46,653 nucleotides of DNA from Selenomonadaceae bacterium (GCA_022786545.1 JALFXV010000110.1:1-46653), one strand, 5' to 3'. Counted from the first letter of the stretch, positions 30,120 to 39,798 are shown. A program made the numbers and translations. Notes: generated by a model not told the origin, from the letters alone.

Positions 30120-30977
30120 TTATACTTGTTGCTGCAATAATAGATTGTATATGTCCCTGCGGCTCATGTTGAGGGTTTTGGCCGCCTGGCGCATGGCTTC
30201 CTTCCGGGATATGCCCCCGGACTCAAGCTTTTCCACCAGTTCAACTGGATTTACAGGAGCGGAGTTCTCGCTGGAAGCTTCCCTGCTGCTGTCAAAGCCG
30301 CTGACGATGAGGACGAACTCCCCTCTGGGCTCATGCTCCTGGTAGTAGGCCAAAAGCTCTCCCAAAGTGCGGCGATTAAATTCCTCATAATGCTTGGTCA
30401 GTTCCCGGGCCGCCACCGCCGTCCTCCCTTCTCCCAGCGCCTGGCACAGCTGCACCAGAGTCTCCCTGAGATGATGGGGGGCCTCATAAAATATCAGGGT
30501 TTCCGGGCTTTCCTTAATCCTCAAGAGAAGCTCCCGCCGCTTTTTGCCTGTCTTGGGCAAAAAACCATAAAAGGTAAAGGCCGTGGTATCAAGGCCGGAG
30601 CAAATCAAGGCTGACAGGGCGGCGTTGGCCCCCGGCAGGGGACTGACCTCTATGCCTGCCTCAATGGCCAGCTGTGCCAGGTGGGCTCCCGGATCGGATA
30701 TGCCCGGCAGGCCCGCATCACTGACACAGACCACCACTGCCCCTGCCAGCATCTTCTCCACCAGCTGGGGCCCCTTGGCCAGCTTATTGTGCTCATGGTA
30801 GCTGGTGGCAGCCGTATGTATATCATAATGGGACAACAGCTTGCGCGTGTGCCGGGTATCCTCCGCGGCAATCAGGTCAGCCTCCCCCAGGATGCGCACC
30901 GCCCGGAAGGTCATATCCTCCAGATTGCCAATCGGCGTAGCCGACAGGTACAGCCTGCCCCTTTTTTCTTCGGTCAT
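30120..30977 (-). CDS. rsmI: 16S rRNA 2'-O-ribose C1402 methyltransferase
   Basis: A 285-residue SAM-dependent tetrapyrrole-methylase-fold enzyme that methylates C1402 of 16S rRNA. Visible are LYLSATPIGNLEDMTFRAV, AAEDTRHTRKLL, SDAGLPGISDPG and PLPGANA. The ATG at 30977 matches the family N-terminus; the longer frame to 31070 overlaps the preceding gene's end. It belongs to the yaaR-tatD operon. Confidence 0.93.
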   Translation of the reverse strand: MTEEKRGRLYLSATPIGNLEDMTFRAVRILGEADLIAAEDTRHTRKLLSHYDIHTAATSYHEHNKLAKGPQLVEKMLAGAVVVCVSDAGLPGISDPGAHLAQLAIEAGIEVSPLPGANAALSALICSGLDTTAFTFYGFLPKTGKKRRELLLRIKESPETLIFYEAPHHLRETLVQLCQALGEGRTAVAARELTKHYEEFNRRTLGELLAYYQEHEPRGEFVLIVSGFDSSREASSENSAPVNPVELVEKLESGGISRKEAMRQAAKTLNMSRRDIYNLLLQQQV

Positions 30978-31011
30978 AACATCGCCCTTCTGCATTGTAT
31001 TCTTTGTATCA

Positions 31012-31785
31012 TCACATATTGTATATATCAAGGATTTCCCTGGTGTAGCTGCCGTCCGGCTCATGGACAATCAGCGGCAGCTCTGCCTTCATGCCCCCGG
31101 GCGCGGCACCTGCCACCCCCTCGATCAGCATCAGGTTGGAAGGCTTGTCCGGCTTGGGCTGGACAAGCTGCAGCCTCTTGACCTGTATCTGGTTCTCCGC
31201 CATGGCCACGATGATTTCCCCCAGCCTTTCCGGCAGGTGCACCATCGCAAACCGCCCCCGGAACCTCAGCAGGTAGCGTGCCGCCTTCACCACATCCTGC
31301 AAGGTTGCCGTCACCTCATGGCGGGCCCTGGCCACCCCGTCCAGGCTGTTCAGCTGCCCCTGATTGACAGGGCGGTAGGGGGGATTGGCAAGCACGCAGT
31401 CAAAGCTCTCCGGGGGATAAAGCTCCCGGATATGCCGGTAATCCCCCTCTGACACATGGATTTTCTCCTGCAGGCCGTTCAGCGCAATATTGCGCTTGGC
31501 CAGAGAAGCCATGACGGGATTGATTTCCACTGCATGGATTTCCCGCACCTCATCGGCAATCAAAAGGGGCATCACCCCGGTGCCGGTGCCCAGGTCAAAG
31601 ACCCGCCAGTGCTTCTTGTAGCGGGGATAATGGGCCAGCAGCACCGCATCCAGGGAAAAGCAGAACTCCTTCCTGTTCTGGATAATGCGCCTGCCGCTGC
31701 ACAAAAGGTCATCCAGCCGCTCATCCGGGGACAAGCCGGCTATAACCTCCGACCAGTCCCTGAGATTTGTTTCAATATTTTCCAT
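31012..31785 (-). CDS. trmN6: tRNA1(Val) adenine-37 N6-methyltransferase-like protein
   Basis: A 257-residue Rossmann-fold methyltransferase. It has the SAM motif DLGTGTGVMPLL (about residue 50), the acidic loop VEINP and the N6-adenine motif NPPY (VLANPPYRP). It matches the TrmN6/YfiC and YabB-type enzymes found at this locus. The gap to ricT is only 21 bases. Confidence 0.9.
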   Translation of the reverse strand: MENIETNLRDWSEVIAGLSPDERLDDLLCSGRRIIQNRKEFCFSLDAVLLAHYPRYKKHWRVFDLGTGTGVMPLLIADEVREIHAVEINPVMASLAKRNIALNGLQEKIHVSEGDYRHIRELYPPESFDCVLANPPYRPVNQGQLNSLDGVARARHEVTATLQDVVKAARYLLRFRGRFAMVHLPERLGEIIVAMAENQIQVKRLQLVQPKPDKPSNLMLIEGVAGAAPGGMKAELPLIVHEPDGSYTREILDIYNM

Positions 31786-31806
31786 ATAATTGCATATACC
31801 GGGACA

Positions 31807-32637
31807 TCAGATCATGTCCATGCCGTCCTTTTCAATAATATCCTCCCAGGAAGCCACAATGGTCTTGCGGTCATCCAGCAGGATGGTGGCGGAGCGGCGC
31901 TGCATGTTCAGATTGATTACCTTGCCCTCGCCCTCAGCAGTAATGACCTTGCTGCCCTGGGCAGGCGGCTTAATCTTCTTGCGCTGCTTCTTGCTGCCGC
32001 AGTAACAATGATTCTCATACTTCAGGCAACACATGAGCCTGCCGCAGATGCCGGAAATCTTGGTAGGGTTCAGGGACAGGTTCTGCTCCTTGGCCATGCG
32101 GATGGACACAGGCTCGAACTCCCCCAGGAAGCTGTGGCAGCACAGAGGCCTGCCGCAGCAGCCGATGCCCCCCATCAGCTTCGCCTCATCCCGGACACCG
32201 ATCTGCCGCAGTTCGATGCGGGTGCGGAATATCGCCGCCAGATCCTTGACCAGTTCCCGGAAATCAATCCTGCCATCAGCCGTAAAATAGAAGATAATCT
32301 TGTTTACATCAAAAGTGTACTCCACATCCACCAGCTTCATGGGCAGCCCGTGGGCCGCAATCTTTTCCTCGCAGATGCCGAATGCCTCATCCCGGCGGCG
32401 CAGGTTGTCCGCCACCTTGGCCCTGTCAGCATCGGTGGCGATGCGCTGCACCTCCTTCAGGGGCAGCACCACCTCGCTATCAGGCACCTCCCGGGGGCCG
32501 ATGACCGCCGTGCCAAACTCGATGCCCCGGGCGGTTTCCACGATGACATTGTCATTCAGCTTAATGTCCAGCTTGCCCGGACTGAAATAATATATCTTGC
32601 CGGCCCGCTTAAAGCGAACCCCAACTACTGTCTGCAT
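31807..32637 (-). CDS. ricT: RicT (YaaT) PSP1-domain regulatory protein
   Basis: A 276-residue PSP1 C-terminal domain protein. The cysteine motifs CGRPLCC and CGRLMCCLKYE are the iron-sulfur ligands known from B. subtilis RicT, which with RicA and RicF forms a complex stimulating RNase Y-dependent mRNA processing and Spo0A phosphorylation. It starts with ATG after GGAGG. It keeps its usual place after holB. Confidence 0.92.
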   Translation of the reverse strand: MQTVVGVRFKRAGKIYYFSPGKLDIKLNDNVIVETARGIEFGTAVIGPREVPDSEVVLPLKEVQRIATDADRAKVADNLRRRDEAFGICEEKIAAHGLPMKLVDVEYTFDVNKIIFYFTADGRIDFRELVKDLAAIFRTRIELRQIGVRDEAKLMGGIGCCGRPLCCHSFLGEFEPVSIRMAKEQNLSLNPTKISGICGRLMCCLKYENHCYCGSKKQRKKIKPPAQGSKVITAEGEGKVINLNMQRRSATILLDDRKTIVASWEDIIEKDGMDMI

Positions 32638-32681
32638 TTATGCCTCCAATATTCCTTGTTATTTTTTATGCGAACCCTGCC

Positions 32682-33686
32682 TTATGGCATGAGGTTTTCC
32701 AGCCTGATGAAAAAGCCCTCCAGGCACAGCTGCACATTGACATTACTGCGGAGCCGCTTCTGATACTCCTGCACCAGCCTGAGCAGATCCAGAAGCCTGT
32801 GCCGTGGATACCTGGCCAGCAGGGCGGATAATTTCTGCACGTCCGGCTGATTGTACAGGGGCAGCCCGCTGCCGCTGTACAGTACCAGCAAATCCCGGTA
32901 AATCATGGCCAGAAAGCCCAGCCACTGGCTAAGCTGCTCCCGGCTGCTGCCGGACATATCCTTTGCCAGCTGCAGCATATCCTCCACGTTCAGGCTGCCC
33001 GCCTTTTCCGCCAGCCGGAAAGCTTTTTGGTGCAGTTCCCGGATTTCCGGCTGCCGGAGGGACAAAGCCCTGGCGGCACTGCCATCAGCCACGGCGGCCA
33101 GCCGCCGGGCCTCTTCCTTGTCCATCCCCTGGCGGCAGAGCACCTCCTGCAGTTCCTCCAGCTGCAATATGCCGAACTCCACCCGCATGCACCGAGAAAT
33201 AATCGTGTCCAAAAGCGCCGCCGGGGCGCTGGTCAGCAGGATAAACACCGCCTGCCCCTCCGGCTCCTCGATGGTTTTCAGCAGGCAGTTGGCCGCCGCC
33301 TCATTCATCAGTTCCGCCCCCTGGATAATCACCACCCTGCAACGGGACAGCAGAGGCACCCGGGCGATGCCTGACTGCAGCTCCCTGACAGCTTCGATCT
33401 TGATGCTTTTGGCCGCCTTGCCGGAACTCTCCGGCTGCAGCAGGAAATAATCAGGATGGGTGCCGGCCTTGAGAGCCAAGCAGGCAGGGCACCTGCCGCA
33501 GCACTGCCCCCCCGCTGGCTCATGGCACAGCAAAACGGCTGCCAGAACCTCTGCAGCCAGAGTCTTGCCCACACCCTCTGCACCGCAGAACAGCATGGCA
33601 TGAGGAATCCGGTCCTCCATCTGCATAGCCCGCAGCCTTCCTATCAGCTCTTTATGCCCGACAATATCCTTCCACTGGGTATTCAT
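32682..33686 (-). CDS. holB: DNA polymerase III subunit delta'
   Basis: A 334-residue clamp-loader subunit. It has Walker A GAEGVGKT (about residue 37), four zinc-knuckle cysteines (CHEPAGGQCCGRCPAC), and Walker-B-like VVIIQGAELM. The Ser-Arg-Cys (SRC) finger is visible as IISRCMRVEF. The ATG at 33686 shares its A with the yaaR stop TGA, so the two are translationally coupled. A GTG at 33689 is possible. Confidence 0.93.
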   Translation of the reverse strand: MNTQWKDIVGHKELIGRLRAMQMEDRIPHAMLFCGAEGVGKTLAAEVLAAVLLCHEPAGGQCCGRCPACLALKAGTHPDYFLLQPESSGKAAKSIKIEAVRELQSGIARVPLLSRCRVVIIQGAELMNEAAANCLLKTIEEPEGQAVFILLTSAPAALLDTIISRCMRVEFGILQLEELQEVLCRQGMDKEEARRLAAVADGSAARALSLRQPEIRELHQKAFRLAEKAGSLNVEDMLQLAKDMSGSSREQLSQWLGFLAMIYRDLLVLYSGSGLPLYNQPDVQKLSALLARYPRHRLLDLLRLVQEYQKRLRSNVNVQLCLEGFFIRLENLMP

Positions 33687-34132
33687 CACATGTACAAGTC
33701 CACCAGCATGCCCCGGATGGCATCATGGCTTGCCACAATATCCAGCTGCCTGGTCTGTCCCAGGCGGATTTTCTCCGCCAGGTTCTCCAGCTCCCTGTCA
33801 ATCTTCCGCACCGTGGTATAGACCTTCTGGCGTCCCATGCGGTCCCAGCCTGCCTGGGTATTCACTGCATACATCTGGGATACCACCGTGCCTACAAAAT
33901 TCTTGATCAGGCTGCGATAAGATTTCAGTTCATCATAAGTGGGCGTATTGGTCAGCTTCTGCCCCTGGGCGTCAATCTCCTCCAGCATCTGCTGCAGCTG
34001 CTCCCGGGTCATATTGCCCTGCTGGTCCTCCAGCTCGGAAGCAAAATCCGAATCCAGGGAAGCTGCCCTATGGCCTGTTTCCGGGCCCCGGGCAGACATC
34101 GCCGGCCTGGCACCTAAACCATCTATCTTCAT
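33686..34132 (-). CDS. yaaR: YaaR-like protein (DUF327)
   Basis: A 148-residue helical protein of the DUF327/YaaR family. The typical LEEIDAQGQKLTNTPTYDEL and YRSLIKNFVGTVV patterns are visible. Function unknown; the gene is often next to holB, as here. Start 34132 (MKIDGLGARP) with GGGGG upstream is preferred to 34144. It heads the long minus-strand operon. Confidence 0.9.
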   Translation of the reverse strand: MKIDGLGARPAMSARGPETGHRAASLDSDFASELEDQQGNMTREQLQQMLEEIDAQGQKLTNTPTYDELKSYRSLIKNFVGTVVSQMYAVNTQAGWDRMGRQKVYTTVRKIDRELENLAEKIRLGQTRQLDIVASHDAIRGMLVDLYM

Positions 34133-34176
34133 AAAAACCCCCATCGTTTAAAATAATCGCCAAAACTCTAGCATAA

Positions 34177-34205
34177 ATTATAGTAGTTTTTTCAGCAGAG
34201 TGCAA
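34177..34205 (-). promoter_or_regulatory. Promoter of the yaaR-holB-tatD operon
   Basis: On the minus strand there is TTGCAC (34200-34205), a 17-base spacer and TATAAT (34177-34182), about 45 bases before the yaaR start. Confidence 0.8.
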
Positions 34206-34250
34206 TTCATCAATAAAAAAATGTAAAATGCGTATTTCTCAAAAATACAC

Positions 34251-34279
34251 TTGACTTTTTGTAAAGTATAACATATAAT
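34251..34279 (+). promoter_or_regulatory. Promoter of the serA T-box leader
   Basis: TTGACT (34251-34256), a 17-base spacer and TATAAT (34274-34279). Transcription should start near 34286 and run into the T-box leader. Confidence 0.88.
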
Positions 34280-34309
34280 GCCCTTATCGCGATAAAATAT
34301 TTAAATATC

Positions 34310-34535
34310 ACAACTCAATGATGAGGAAAAGGCTATTTGCTTTCGATGCCAGAGAGCCGGCGGCTGGTGAAAGCCGGTGTGAGAAAGGTAGCTGTCCGCC
34401 TCGGAGAGGCCGACGATGAGCCGGACGGGTGCGCCCGATACAGCGAGCGAGAGTTGCGCCTTTTCGGGTGTGATTTGGGTGGTACCGTGGAGTATATGCT
34501 TCACCCCAAGGCGGGGTGAAGCTATTTTTATTTTT
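34310..34535 (+). ncRNA. T-box riboswitch, probably serine-specific
   Basis: The leader starts with the usual AATGATGAGGAAAAGG stretch, forms a long stem I, and contains the T-box core GGGTGGTACCGTGG (34477-34490). It ends in a terminator (GCTTCACCCC/GGGGTGAAGC, 34498-34522, then a T-rich run). The TGGT in the core pairs with the uncharged tRNA acceptor end, favouring the antiterminator. An AGC codon at 34390-34392, on the 3' side of stem I, is the likely serine specifier. It controls serA and possibly serC, raising synthesis when charged tRNA-Ser is scarce. Confidence 0.9.
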
Positions 34536-34548
34536 AGGAGGACTAAAG

Positions 34549-36132
34549 ATGAAGGTTTTAATTGCAGATGGCGTTTCCCAGATGGCTGTAGACATTTTGA
34601 AGGATGAGTTTGAGTGCGAGGTAAGGGACAAGCTGCCAGCCGAGGAGCTTTTAGCTATAATCCCTGATTATGATGCGCTGATTGTGCGCTCCGCCTCCAA
34701 GGTTACAGCCGAGGTGATTGCAGCTGCCAAGAATTTGAAGATTATAGGCCGTGCCGGTGTAGGCGTGGACAACATTGATGTTGCCGCTGCCACCGACAAA
34801 GGCATTATCGTTATTAACTCCCCAGGCGGCAACACCATCGCCGCCACTGAGCATACCTGCGCCATGATGATGGCTATGGCCCGCCATATCCCTATTGCCA
34901 ACGAAACCCTCCAGAAGGGCGAGTGGAACCGCAAGAAGTACACCGGCGTGGAGCTGAAGGGCAAGACCCTGGGCGTCATCGGCATGGGACGCATCGGCAG
35001 CGGCGTGGCAAAGCGCGCCCTGGCCTTTGACATGAAGGTTATCGGCTACGACCCTTATATCAACGAGGAACGCTGCAAGGACATGGGCGTAACCGTGGGC
35101 ACCTTTGACGAGGTAATCGAGAAGTCCGACTTCATCACCGTGCACATGCCGCTCACCGACACCACCCGGAACATGATTAACAAGGACGTCATGGCCCGCA
35201 TGAAGAAGGGGGTGCGCCTGGTGAACTGCGCCCGCGGCGGCATCATCAACGAGGCTGACCTCCGGGAGGCAGTGCTGTCCGGCCAGGTAGCAGGTGCCGC
35301 TGTGGATGTATTCACCAGCGAGCCTATTCCTGCTGACCATCCTCTGCTGGGTGTGCCTGGCATCTATGTAACCCCGCATCTGGGTGCTTCCACTGTTGAG
35401 GCACAGATCGGCGTTGCCGTGGATGTGGCCCAGGGCATCAAGGCAGCCCTCAACGGGGAGCCTGTCATGACCGCTGTAAACATGGCACCTGTTTCCAAGC
35501 AGGTAATGAACGTCATCACCCCTTACTTCGAGCTGGCAGAGCGGCTGGGCTGCGCAGTACGCGCCCTGGCTGACGGAGCCATCAAGAAGCTGGAAATCAC
35601 CTACAACGGCGATATTGCCGATGTGAACACCAAGATGGTCACCACTGCCGTTATCAAGGGCATGCTGGACTCCGAGATGGAAAAGACCGTCAACTATGTC
35701 AACGCACCTGGCCTGGCCAAGGAGCGGGGCCTGAAGGTCAACGAAATCAAGGACAAGGATACGGAGCGTTTTGCCAACATCATCACCGTTACCGCCTACT
35801 CCGGGGACAAGTCCGTCAGCGTACAGGGCACCCTCTTTGGTGACAAGGGACGCATCATCAAGATTGATGACAACCGCGTTGACCTGGCACCTCAGGACTG
35901 CATCCTCATCTGCCCTCACATCAACCGCCCGGGCGTTATCGGCCAGGTTGGTTCCATCATGGGCGCAGCCGGCGTAAACATCTCCGGCATGCAGGTGGGC
36001 ACCACCAGCGTAGAAGGCACCAGCCTGATGATTTTGACCCTGGACAAGGATGTGCCTAAGGATGTCATCAAGCTGATTACCTCAATGGACGGCATTTTCG
36101 GCGCCAAGGTCATCGTATTTGATGCCAACTAA
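34549..36132 (+). CDS. serA: D-3-phosphoglycerate dehydrogenase
   Basis: A 527-residue enzyme making 3-phosphohydroxypyruvate, the first step of serine synthesis. It has the NAD-binding motif GMGRIGSGVAKR (about residue 147), catalytic Arg in NCARGGI, Glu in FTSEP and His in TPHLGAST. An intervening domain and a C-terminal ACT domain (ILICPHINRPGVIGQVG) follow, as in the long-form enzyme, where the ACT domain can bind serine. The ATG at 34549 has AGGAGG upstream and starts right after the T-box. Confidence 0.96.
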   Translation: MKVLIADGVSQMAVDILKDEFECEVRDKLPAEELLAIIPDYDALIVRSASKVTAEVIAAAKNLKIIGRAGVGVDNIDVAAATDKGIIVINSPGGNTIAATEHTCAMMMAMARHIPIANETLQKGEWNRKKYTGVELKGKTLGVIGMGRIGSGVAKRALAFDMKVIGYDPYINEERCKDMGVTVGTFDEVIEKSDFITVHMPLTDTTRNMINKDVMARMKKGVRLVNCARGGIINEADLREAVLSGQVAGAAVDVFTSEPIPADHPLLGVPGIYVTPHLGASTVEAQIGVAVDVAQGIKAALNGEPVMTAVNMAPVSKQVMNVITPYFELAERLGCAVRALADGAIKKLEITYNGDIADVNTKMVTTAVIKGMLDSEMEKTVNYVNAPGLAKERGLKVNEIKDKDTERFANIITVTAYSGDKSVSVQGTLFGDKGRIIKIDDNRVDLAPQDCILICPHINRPGVIGQVGSIMGAAGVNISGMQVGTTSVEGTSLMILTLDKDVPKDVIKLITSMDGIFGAKVIVFDAN

Positions 36133-36231
36133 GATTTCCGCATAGAAAGCAGACATACCATATAATGCCGCCAGCAGTGAAAGCGGCAGCAGCGAGAATA
36201 AAGACAAGACAACACTGAGGAGGTTTTCATT

Positions 36232-37323
36232 TTGGAAGCAAATCGTATTTATAATTTCAATCCAGGCCCTTCCATGCTGCCATTGGAAGTATTGAAGGAA
36301 GCACAGGCAGAATTTCTGAATTTTCAGGATACCGGCATGTCCATCCTGGAAATCAGCCACCGGGCCAAGGCATACGATGCAGTGCACAACCAGGCAAAGG
36401 CTGATATCCTTGAGCTGATGGGGCTGGGTGATGACTACGAGGTACTGTTCGTGCAGGGCGGTGCCAGCATGCAGTTCGACATGGTTGCCCTGAACTTTGC
36501 CTCCGCCGAGAAGCGCGGCAACTACGTTCTGTCCGGCAGCTTTGCCAGCAAGGCTTACAAGGAGGCCGAAATCCTGGGCCGCGGCTATGTGGCCGCCTCC
36601 AGCAAGGATGTCAACTTCAAGCACATCCCTGCTCAGGAGGAAATCAAGCTCAGCGATGATGCCGCTTATCTCCATGTCTGCTACAACAACACCATCTTCG
36701 GCACCGAGTACCACTACATCCCGGAGACCGGCGATGTGCCTCTGATTGCTGACATGTCCTCCGACATCCTGTCCCGCCCTCTGGACTTCTCCAAGTTCAG
36801 CCTGATTTACGCCGGTGTCCAGAAGAACCTGGGCCCTGCCGGTGTGGCACTGGTAGTGGCAAGGCGCTCCATGCTGGAAAAGAGCCCTGCTGACCTGCCG
36901 ACCATGCTGCGCTATGATACCTACTACAACAAGAACTCCCTCTACAACACCCCGCCAGCCTTCGGCATCTACATGGTGGGCAAGGTTGCCAAGTGGATTA
37001 AGGCACAGGGCGGCCTGGAAGCTATGGCAGAGCGCAACAAGAAGAAGGCTGCTCTGGTCTATGATGCCATCGACAGCAGCAACGGCTTCTATGCAGGCCA
37101 TGCTGACAAGGACAGCCGCTCCTTCATGAACGTAACCTTCCGCCTGCCAAGCGAGGAGCTGGAGAAGAAGTTCGTGGCCGAGGCCCTGGAGAACCAGCTG
37201 GGCGGCGTCAAGGGCCACCGCTCCGTAGGCGGCATGCGCGCTTCCATCTACAACGCCATGCCTTATGAGGGCTGCGAGAAGCTGGCTGACTTCATGGAGA
37301 AATTCCGCAAGGCCAACGCCTAA
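36232..37323 (+). CDS. serC: Phosphoserine aminotransferase
   Basis: A 363-residue class V aminotransferase that converts 3-phosphohydroxypyruvate and glutamate to phosphoserine. Visible motifs are NFNPGPSMLPLEVL at the N-terminus, FVQGGASMQFD, ADMSSDILSRP, and the PLP lysine in YAGVQKNLGPAG. The start is a TTG codon (36232) with GAGGAGG 8 bases upstream. It follows serA by 99 bases with no terminator seen between them, so it is probably in the same T-box-controlled transcript. Confidence 0.95.
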   Translation: MEANRIYNFNPGPSMLPLEVLKEAQAEFLNFQDTGMSILEISHRAKAYDAVHNQAKADILELMGLGDDYEVLFVQGGASMQFDMVALNFASAEKRGNYVLSGSFASKAYKEAEILGRGYVAASSKDVNFKHIPAQEEIKLSDDAAYLHVCYNNTIFGTEYHYIPETGDVPLIADMSSDILSRPLDFSKFSLIYAGVQKNLGPAGVALVVARRSMLEKSPADLPTMLRYDTYYNKNSLYNTPPAFGIYMVGKVAKWIKAQGGLEAMAERNKKKAALVYDAIDSSNGFYAGHADKDSRSFMNVTFRLPSEELEKKFVAEALENQLGGVKGHRSVGGMRASIYNAMPYEGCEKLADFMEKFRKANA

Positions 37324-37350
37324 AAACATTACATACTGCTAAATGAGACA

Positions 37351-37387
37351 AAAAATGTGAGCCTGTTCCCGGCAGGCTCACATTTTT
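37351..37387. terminator. Bidirectional terminator after serC
   Basis: A 13-base stem (AAATGTGAGCCTG/CAGGCTCACATTT) with a 7-base loop and TTTTT; the A run on the left makes it usable for the convergent DUF4127 gene too. Confidence 0.9.
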
Positions 37388-37403
37388 ATTGCAAAATATC
37401 AAA

Positions 37404-39041
37404 TTAAAACTGCGGATAGCACTCAAACAGCCTGTTCCAAGGCATGGTTATCCTTATCTGCTTCACATCCACCAGCTCCGGCAGATTCCATCTGGCGAAG
37501 GTCTGCAGCCTCAGGGTGGCGGATGCCTCTGTCCGGGCCCGCTTCTCATTGAGATTGCCACCGTCACCATGTCCCTTGAAATACCCCAGGGTGGCGGACA
37601 GGTTCTGGCGCACATTGGCCTGATAGCCCCAGTCATCCAGGTAGCGGGTATAAAGCAGCCGCTTGCGGCTCTCATCACTCATCCTGGTCATCAGCATGCC
37701 CTGCCCCAGCACGAAGCCCGTGCTGTTGGTGGGCGTATTCCAGCCGGAATACGCCTGCAGCCTGAACAGCAAATCCTTGTCTCTCAGGGCCGCCATCAGG
37801 GCATTATCTGAGCCATTGGCATAGGCAATATCAGCAATCCCCACCGGACGGCCCTCTGCCAGCTCCTCCTCCAGCATATTCACGAAATACCTGGTAGAGA
37901 ACCTGCTCTTCTCCGTGTTCCCGGCATCATTTGCCTCATAGGTCTCTCCATCGGGGTTGGTATTAACCAGCAGCACCAAATCCGCCCTGGAGGGGGTGGT
38001 CACATACACGCCGCCGGCCATAACCACATGGGAGCGGATGGTCTTGTCGATGGCTTCATCGGAATAGGAGGGAACCACCCTGGCTCCCTCGCCGATGTTA
38101 TAGCGCACATAGACGAAGGGCATCACTGTCTCCAAGTCGTTGACAGCCCTGGTCAAAAGCAGCATGCCGAACTCGTCAATGCCCGCCATGTTGTTGAAGC
38201 GGGTCTTCCCCAGCTCCCTGCCATAATCATTCAGCCAGCGGCTTTCCCTGTGGGTCTGGGAGTAAGGGGCATTGTCATCACGGCCCAGGCAGAAATAGGA
38301 AAATGTCCCGTTTTTTGCCAGGTCAATCATGGCCTTGTTCACAGCCAGATTTTTGCTGCGGCGGCTCATCCAGTCATCGATGGCCTCCTGGGGCAAAAAC
38401 TCCGTCAGGAATTTCATTTCCTTCTTTTCCCGCTTGGTCAGCCCCTCCACTTCTTCCTTGTCCTTCAGGGCCGTGTAGCGGAAAATATCCGTGCCATAGC
38501 TGAAGTAGTAGCCCGGCTCCTCAGTGCCGGATGCCTCGCCTGTGCGGGGCGTCCTCATGATGGAGGAAAATACATACATGGGCACCTTGGGATGGGAGTC
38601 CTTGAACTCCTGAAACTTCTTCACCCGTTCCAGCAGCTCATCCTGACTGAAATTGTGCTTCCTGGAACCTACCAGGCTGCCATAAATCAGGGCATCACCT
38701 GACAGCACCACTGCCTTGATGCCAGGCAGCGGCTTGTGGGGCGGCTTCTTGTCCTTGCTGTGGGGCACGGTGGTATTGTCCTCCAGCCACTGCCAGAGCT
38801 TGTCCGAATCCCCCAGATTGGTCTTGCTGCCCAGCAGCTCATCCGGCGGCACCACCACCTTGTATCCCAGCTGACGAATGGTATCTGCCGTTTCCACATC
38901 AGAAATAGGCCGGTTATCATGAGGAATAAATACGATAGTCCCCTTGTCCTTGGGTACTTCTTTCTTTTTGGCGGCAGCCGTTCCGCTAAAGGCTGCCAGC
39001 AAAACTGCCAGGCACAGCAAAATCACTGTTATCTTCTTCAT
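37404..39041 (-). CDS. Exported DUF4127 family protein
   Basis: A 545-residue protein with a signal peptide (MKKITVILLCLAVLLAAF, cleavage near TAAAK). The family pattern is visible as IVFIPHDNRPISDVET, VVLSGDALIYGSLVGSR and the later GRDDNAPYS and GIDEFGMLLLTRA. DUF4127 proteins are common in Negativicutes and other Firmicutes, and their function is not known; the aspartate- and arginine-rich motifs suggest an enzyme. It lies 4 bases after the gene at 39046-39771, so they are cotranscribed. Confidence 0.85.
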   Translation of the reverse strand: MKKITVILLCLAVLLAAFSGTAAAKKKEVPKDKGTIVFIPHDNRPISDVETADTIRQLGYKVVVPPDELLGSKTNLGDSDKLWQWLEDNTTVPHSKDKKPPHKPLPGIKAVVLSGDALIYGSLVGSRKHNFSQDELLERVKKFQEFKDSHPKVPMYVFSSIMRTPRTGEASGTEEPGYYFSYGTDIFRYTALKDKEEVEGLTKREKKEMKFLTEFLPQEAIDDWMSRRSKNLAVNKAMIDLAKNGTFSYFCLGRDDNAPYSQTHRESRWLNDYGRELGKTRFNNMAGIDEFGMLLLTRAVNDLETVMPFVYVRYNIGEGARVVPSYSDEAIDKTIRSHVVMAGGVYVTTPSRADLVLLVNTNPDGETYEANDAGNTEKSRFSTRYFVNMLEEELAEGRPVGIADIAYANGSDNALMAALRDKDLLFRLQAYSGWNTPTNSTGFVLGQGMLMTRMSDESRKRLLYTRYLDDWGYQANVRQNLSATLGYFKGHGDGGNLNEKRARTEASATLRLQTFARWNLPELVDVKQIRITMPWNRLFECYPQF

Positions 39042-39045
39042 CTGC

Positions 39046-39771
39046 TCAATTTCCCTCCTGCGTATGACGGCGAAGCAGCAAATCCAGGGCTGCCACCTGA
39101 ATTTCCTGCGGAATATTCAGTTTTGTCTTAAACATGATATAACCATCATGGGGCACGGCGTTCTCAATTTCCAGCATATCCAGCAGGCGGCAGCCTTTTA
39201 TCTCCGCCCTTGCCAGCTCTGACTGCTCCAATGCCTTCCTGCAATCCACGGTTATATAATTGCCCTTGATGGATGTGGGCAGGCTCTCCCCCAGGTCCAG
39301 CTTGCCAAACAGCTTCTGGGACATGGACATGGAGATGCGGGAAAAAAACCAGGAGGCCAGCCCGTGGTCCTTCAATGCCCTTTCCCTGACGCGATAGGTC
39401 ACATGGGAATCCTCGGCCTTATGCACAAATTCCTCAATAGTCCCGGAAAATTCCACCCTGCCCAGCTTCTTGGTATGGGCAAATATCTCCAGCCTGCCAT
39501 TCTCCCTGGAAACCAGCCTCAGTTCCGTCACTGGCGGCTCCGGTGCCTCCCCTGCACCGCCATCCGCCTCCGACTTCAGCCTCTCCGCTATGGCCTCGTT
39601 AATCACATCATCCGGCACGGAAACCTTGCCCTGCATAATTTCCTTCAGGGTCTCATTATTCCATGTATGCTGTATGACCTTCCATGCAGGCTGATAATCC
39701 TCCACAGCCGCCGAAATGCTTTCCGCGCTGATGCCGGGAAGATATTCCGCAATAATTGCCGGCATATCCAT
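39046..39771 (-). CDS. Uncharacterised protein, possibly LmeA/DUF2993-like
   Basis: A 241-residue protein with no clear signal peptide. The central part is beta-rich (TELRLVSRENGRLEIFAHTK; LGRVEFSGTIEEF) and the C-terminal part is amphipathic, loosely like the DUF2993 (LmeA) lipid-binding fold. The match is weak. The ATG at 39771 with AGGTGA upstream is preferred; 39789 is the alternative. It sits between DUF2225 and DUF4127 genes in one minus-strand operon. Confidence 0.6.
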   Translation of the reverse strand: MDMPAIIAEYLPGISAESISAAVEDYQPAWKVIQHTWNNETLKEIMQGKVSVPDDVINEAIAERLKSEADGGAGEAPEPPVTELRLVSRENGRLEIFAHTKKLGRVEFSGTIEEFVHKAEDSHVTYRVRERALKDHGLASWFFSRISMSMSQKLFGKLDLGESLPTSIKGNYITVDCRKALEQSELARAEIKGCRLLDMLEIENAVPHDGYIMFKTKLNIPQEIQVAALDLLLRRHTQEGN

Positions 39772-39798
39772 AAAAATCACCTGTCCCATCTGCCTCCA

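Noticed and set aside
28467..30140. 557-residue plus-strand frame over metG
   Set aside because: Antisense shadow of metG, which has intact HIGH and KMSKS motifs.
34651..35919. 422-residue minus-strand frame over serA
   Set aside because: Antisense shadow; serA motifs are complete on the plus strand.
36082..37329. 415-residue minus-strand frame over serC
   Set aside because: Antisense shadow of serC; the plus strand has PLP lysine and family motifs, and the shadow results from GC-rich codon bias.
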